This document shows, piece by piece, positions 5,491-6,524 of a stretch of DNA of 6,524 nt (the stretch's first letter is position 1; each line of letters begins with the position of its first letter). A model generated the notes under the pieces. That model saw only the letters and a list, made by a program, of their open reading frames with translations. It was not told the origin of the DNA and searched no databases. The DNA is taken from assembly GCA_021802185.1 (NCBI GenBank), contig JAKAAV010000137.1, forward strand, positions 1 through 6,524, in the 5' to 3' direction. Source of the stretch: Chloroflexota bacterium (GTDB lineage Bacteria; Chloroflexota; Limnocylindria; Limnocylindrales; CSP1-4). Made by a program: the position numbers and the translations under genes.

Positions 5491-6524
5491 GCCACGGGCC
5501 ACGGACCGACGCCGGTTCCCCGCCCCGCACCCTGGGCCAGCTCCGCGCGTCCGGCTACCGGCCGCGGACCGTGAAGCAGGAGATGCGGGCGAACCTGGTC
5601 GCGCTCCTCGCCTCCGGTGGCCGCCTGTTTCCCGGCATCGTCGGCTACGAGGAGACGGTCGTGCCGGCGGTGGAGAACGCCATCCTCGCCGGACAGGACC
5701 TCGTGTTCCTCGGCGAGCGCGGGCAGGGCAAGACCCGCATGGCGCGGCTGCTCGTCGGCCTGCTCGACGAGGCCGTCCCGGTCGTCGCCGGGGCAGAGCT
5801 CCGCGACGACCCGCTGGCGCCGTTCAGCACCCAGGGGCGAACGATCGTGGAGGCACAGGGCGACGAGACCCCGGTCGAGTGGCTCCCACGCGACCGGCGC
5901 TACGGAGAGAAGCTCGCGACGCCGGACATCACGATCGCGGACCTCATCGGCGAGGTGGACCCGATCAAGGTCGCAGAAGGCCGCTACCTCTCGGACGAGA
6001 CGACGATCCACTTCGGGCTCATCCCGAGGACGAACCGGGGGATCTTCGCGATCAACGAGCTGCCGGACCTCGCCGAACGCATCCAGGTCGGGCTTCTCAA
6101 CATCCTGGAGGAGCGCGACGTCCAGGTCCGCGGCTACACGCTGCGGCTCCCGCTCGACCTGTTCGTCGTCGCCAGCGCGAACCCGGAGGACTACACGAGC
6201 CGCGGCCGCATCATCACGCCGCTCAAGGACCGGCTCGGGTCGCAGATCCGGACGCACTACCCGCGGACGCTCGAGCACGAGATCTCGATCATGCGGCAGG
6301 AGCGGATGCGGTTCGAGGACGTCCCCGGCGGGCCGCACCTCGAGGAGCCGCCGTACATGCTCGAGGTCGTCGCCGAGCTCTCGCACCTCGCGCGCCGCAC
6401 GCCTGAGGTCAGCCAGCGGTCCGGCGTCAGCGTCCGGGTCAGCACCGCCAATCTCGAGACGCTCCTCGCGAACGCGTACCGCCGGGCGGTCCGGCTCGGC
6501 GAGGGGACGGCGTCGCCGCGCATC
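5487..6524 (+). CDS. MoxR/magnesium-chelatase-like AAA+ ATPase, C-terminus cut by window edge
   Basis: The frame stays open for 346 codons to the right edge, so the C-terminus is missing. Features in order: a basic N-terminal segment (residues 15-34), FPGIVGYEETVVPAVENAILAG (48-69, the lead-in helix of MoxR/BchI-type ATPases), Walker A GERGQGKT (76-83, with K82 and T83), a long insert with PDITIADLIGEVDPIK (146-161), Walker B region GIFAINELPDL (185-195), VGLLNILEERDVQVRGY (201-217), sensor 1 in VVASANPED (227-235, N232) and KDRLGSQIRTHYP (247-259), with likely arginine-finger residues. The aspartate usual in Walker B is Asn190, while Glu191 is kept. Such ATPases remodel or insert cofactors into partner proteins and often act with a VWA-domain protein encoded downstream, which would lie outside the window. 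The GTG start overlaps the preceding stop (GTGA). The AAA+ class is sure; the partner and substrate are unknown. Confidence 0.9.
   Translation, partial: MSHGPRTDAGSPPRTLGQLRASGYRPRTVKQEMRANLVALLASGGRLFPGIVGYEETVVPAVENAILAGQDLVFLGERGQGKTRMARLLVGLLDEAVPVVAGAELRDDPLAPFSTQGRTIVEAQGDETPVEWLPRDRRYGEKLATPDITIADLIGEVDPIKVAEGRYLSDETTIHFGLIPRTNRGIFAINELPDLAERIQVGLLNILEERDVQVRGYTLRLPLDLFVVASANPEDYTSRGRIITPLKDRLGSQIRTHYPRTLEHEISIMRQERMRFEDVPGGPHLEEPPYMLEVVAELSHLARRTPEVSQRSGVSVRVSTANLETLLANAYRRAVRLGEGTASPRI

Noticed and set aside
3973..5502. 509-residue open frame on the minus strand
   Set aside because: It is antisense to the MBL hydrolase end and the whole secretion-ATPase-like gene. The plus frame has a promoter, a ribosome binding site, G/C-rich third positions and the coupled downstream gene; the minus frame has an Arg/Ala-rich composition and no motif.
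5103..6386. 427-residue open frame on the minus strand
   Set aside because: It lies antisense to the AAA+ ATPase, whose Walker A and sensor motifs prove the plus frame.

Overview
The window is a very GC-rich bacterial stretch (about 70% GC by eye, with third codon positions almost all G or C). It holds six protein genes, two of them cut by the window edges, and no RNA gene, insertion sequence or CRISPR array that I can see. High GC, GTG starts, a possible leaderless start and the gene families present fit a Chloroflexota lineage (for example soil or freshwater Limnocylindria-type genomes) or a deep Actinomycetota. The sequence alone does not decide between them.

Left part (1-1334): a gamma-glutamyltransferase-family enzyme is read leftward and its C-terminus lies outside the window. 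Its start faces a 112-bp divergent promoter region that carries two perfect 17-bp tandem repeats plus a partial third copy. A promoter reading right lies on the other side of the repeats.

Middle (1335-4256): two MetE-like core (C-terminal-domain) proteins are joined by an ATGA start/stop overlap. The first has lost two of the four zinc ligands expected for methionine synthase, while the second keeps all four. Neither has the N-terminal folate-binding half of full-length MetE. This resembles the known core-MetE enzymes that take methyl groups from donors other than methyltetrahydrofolate, here with a partner that may be regulatory, structural or of changed chemistry. A metallo-beta-lactamase-fold hydrolase of the glyoxalase II type follows 76 bp later with a GTG start and a poor ribosome binding site.

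Right part (4257-6524): a well-formed sigma70-type promoter (TTGACG, 17-bp spacer, TACGCT) precedes a two-gene unit. The first gene encodes a 365-residue protein that looks like a type II/IV secretion ATPase core (VirB11/GspE class) whose Walker A motif is gone. Its stop overlaps the GTG start of a MoxR/magnesium-chelatase-like AAA+ ATPase with an intact Walker A, which runs off the right edge. The tight coupling suggests that the degenerate ATPase and the AAA+ ATPase work together.

The most interesting points are the tandem core-MetE pair with a degraded first zinc site, the Walker A-less secretion-ATPase-like protein coupled to the AAA+ ATPase, and the repeat array in the divergent promoter. 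Functions come from motif recognition by eye; no database search was possible.
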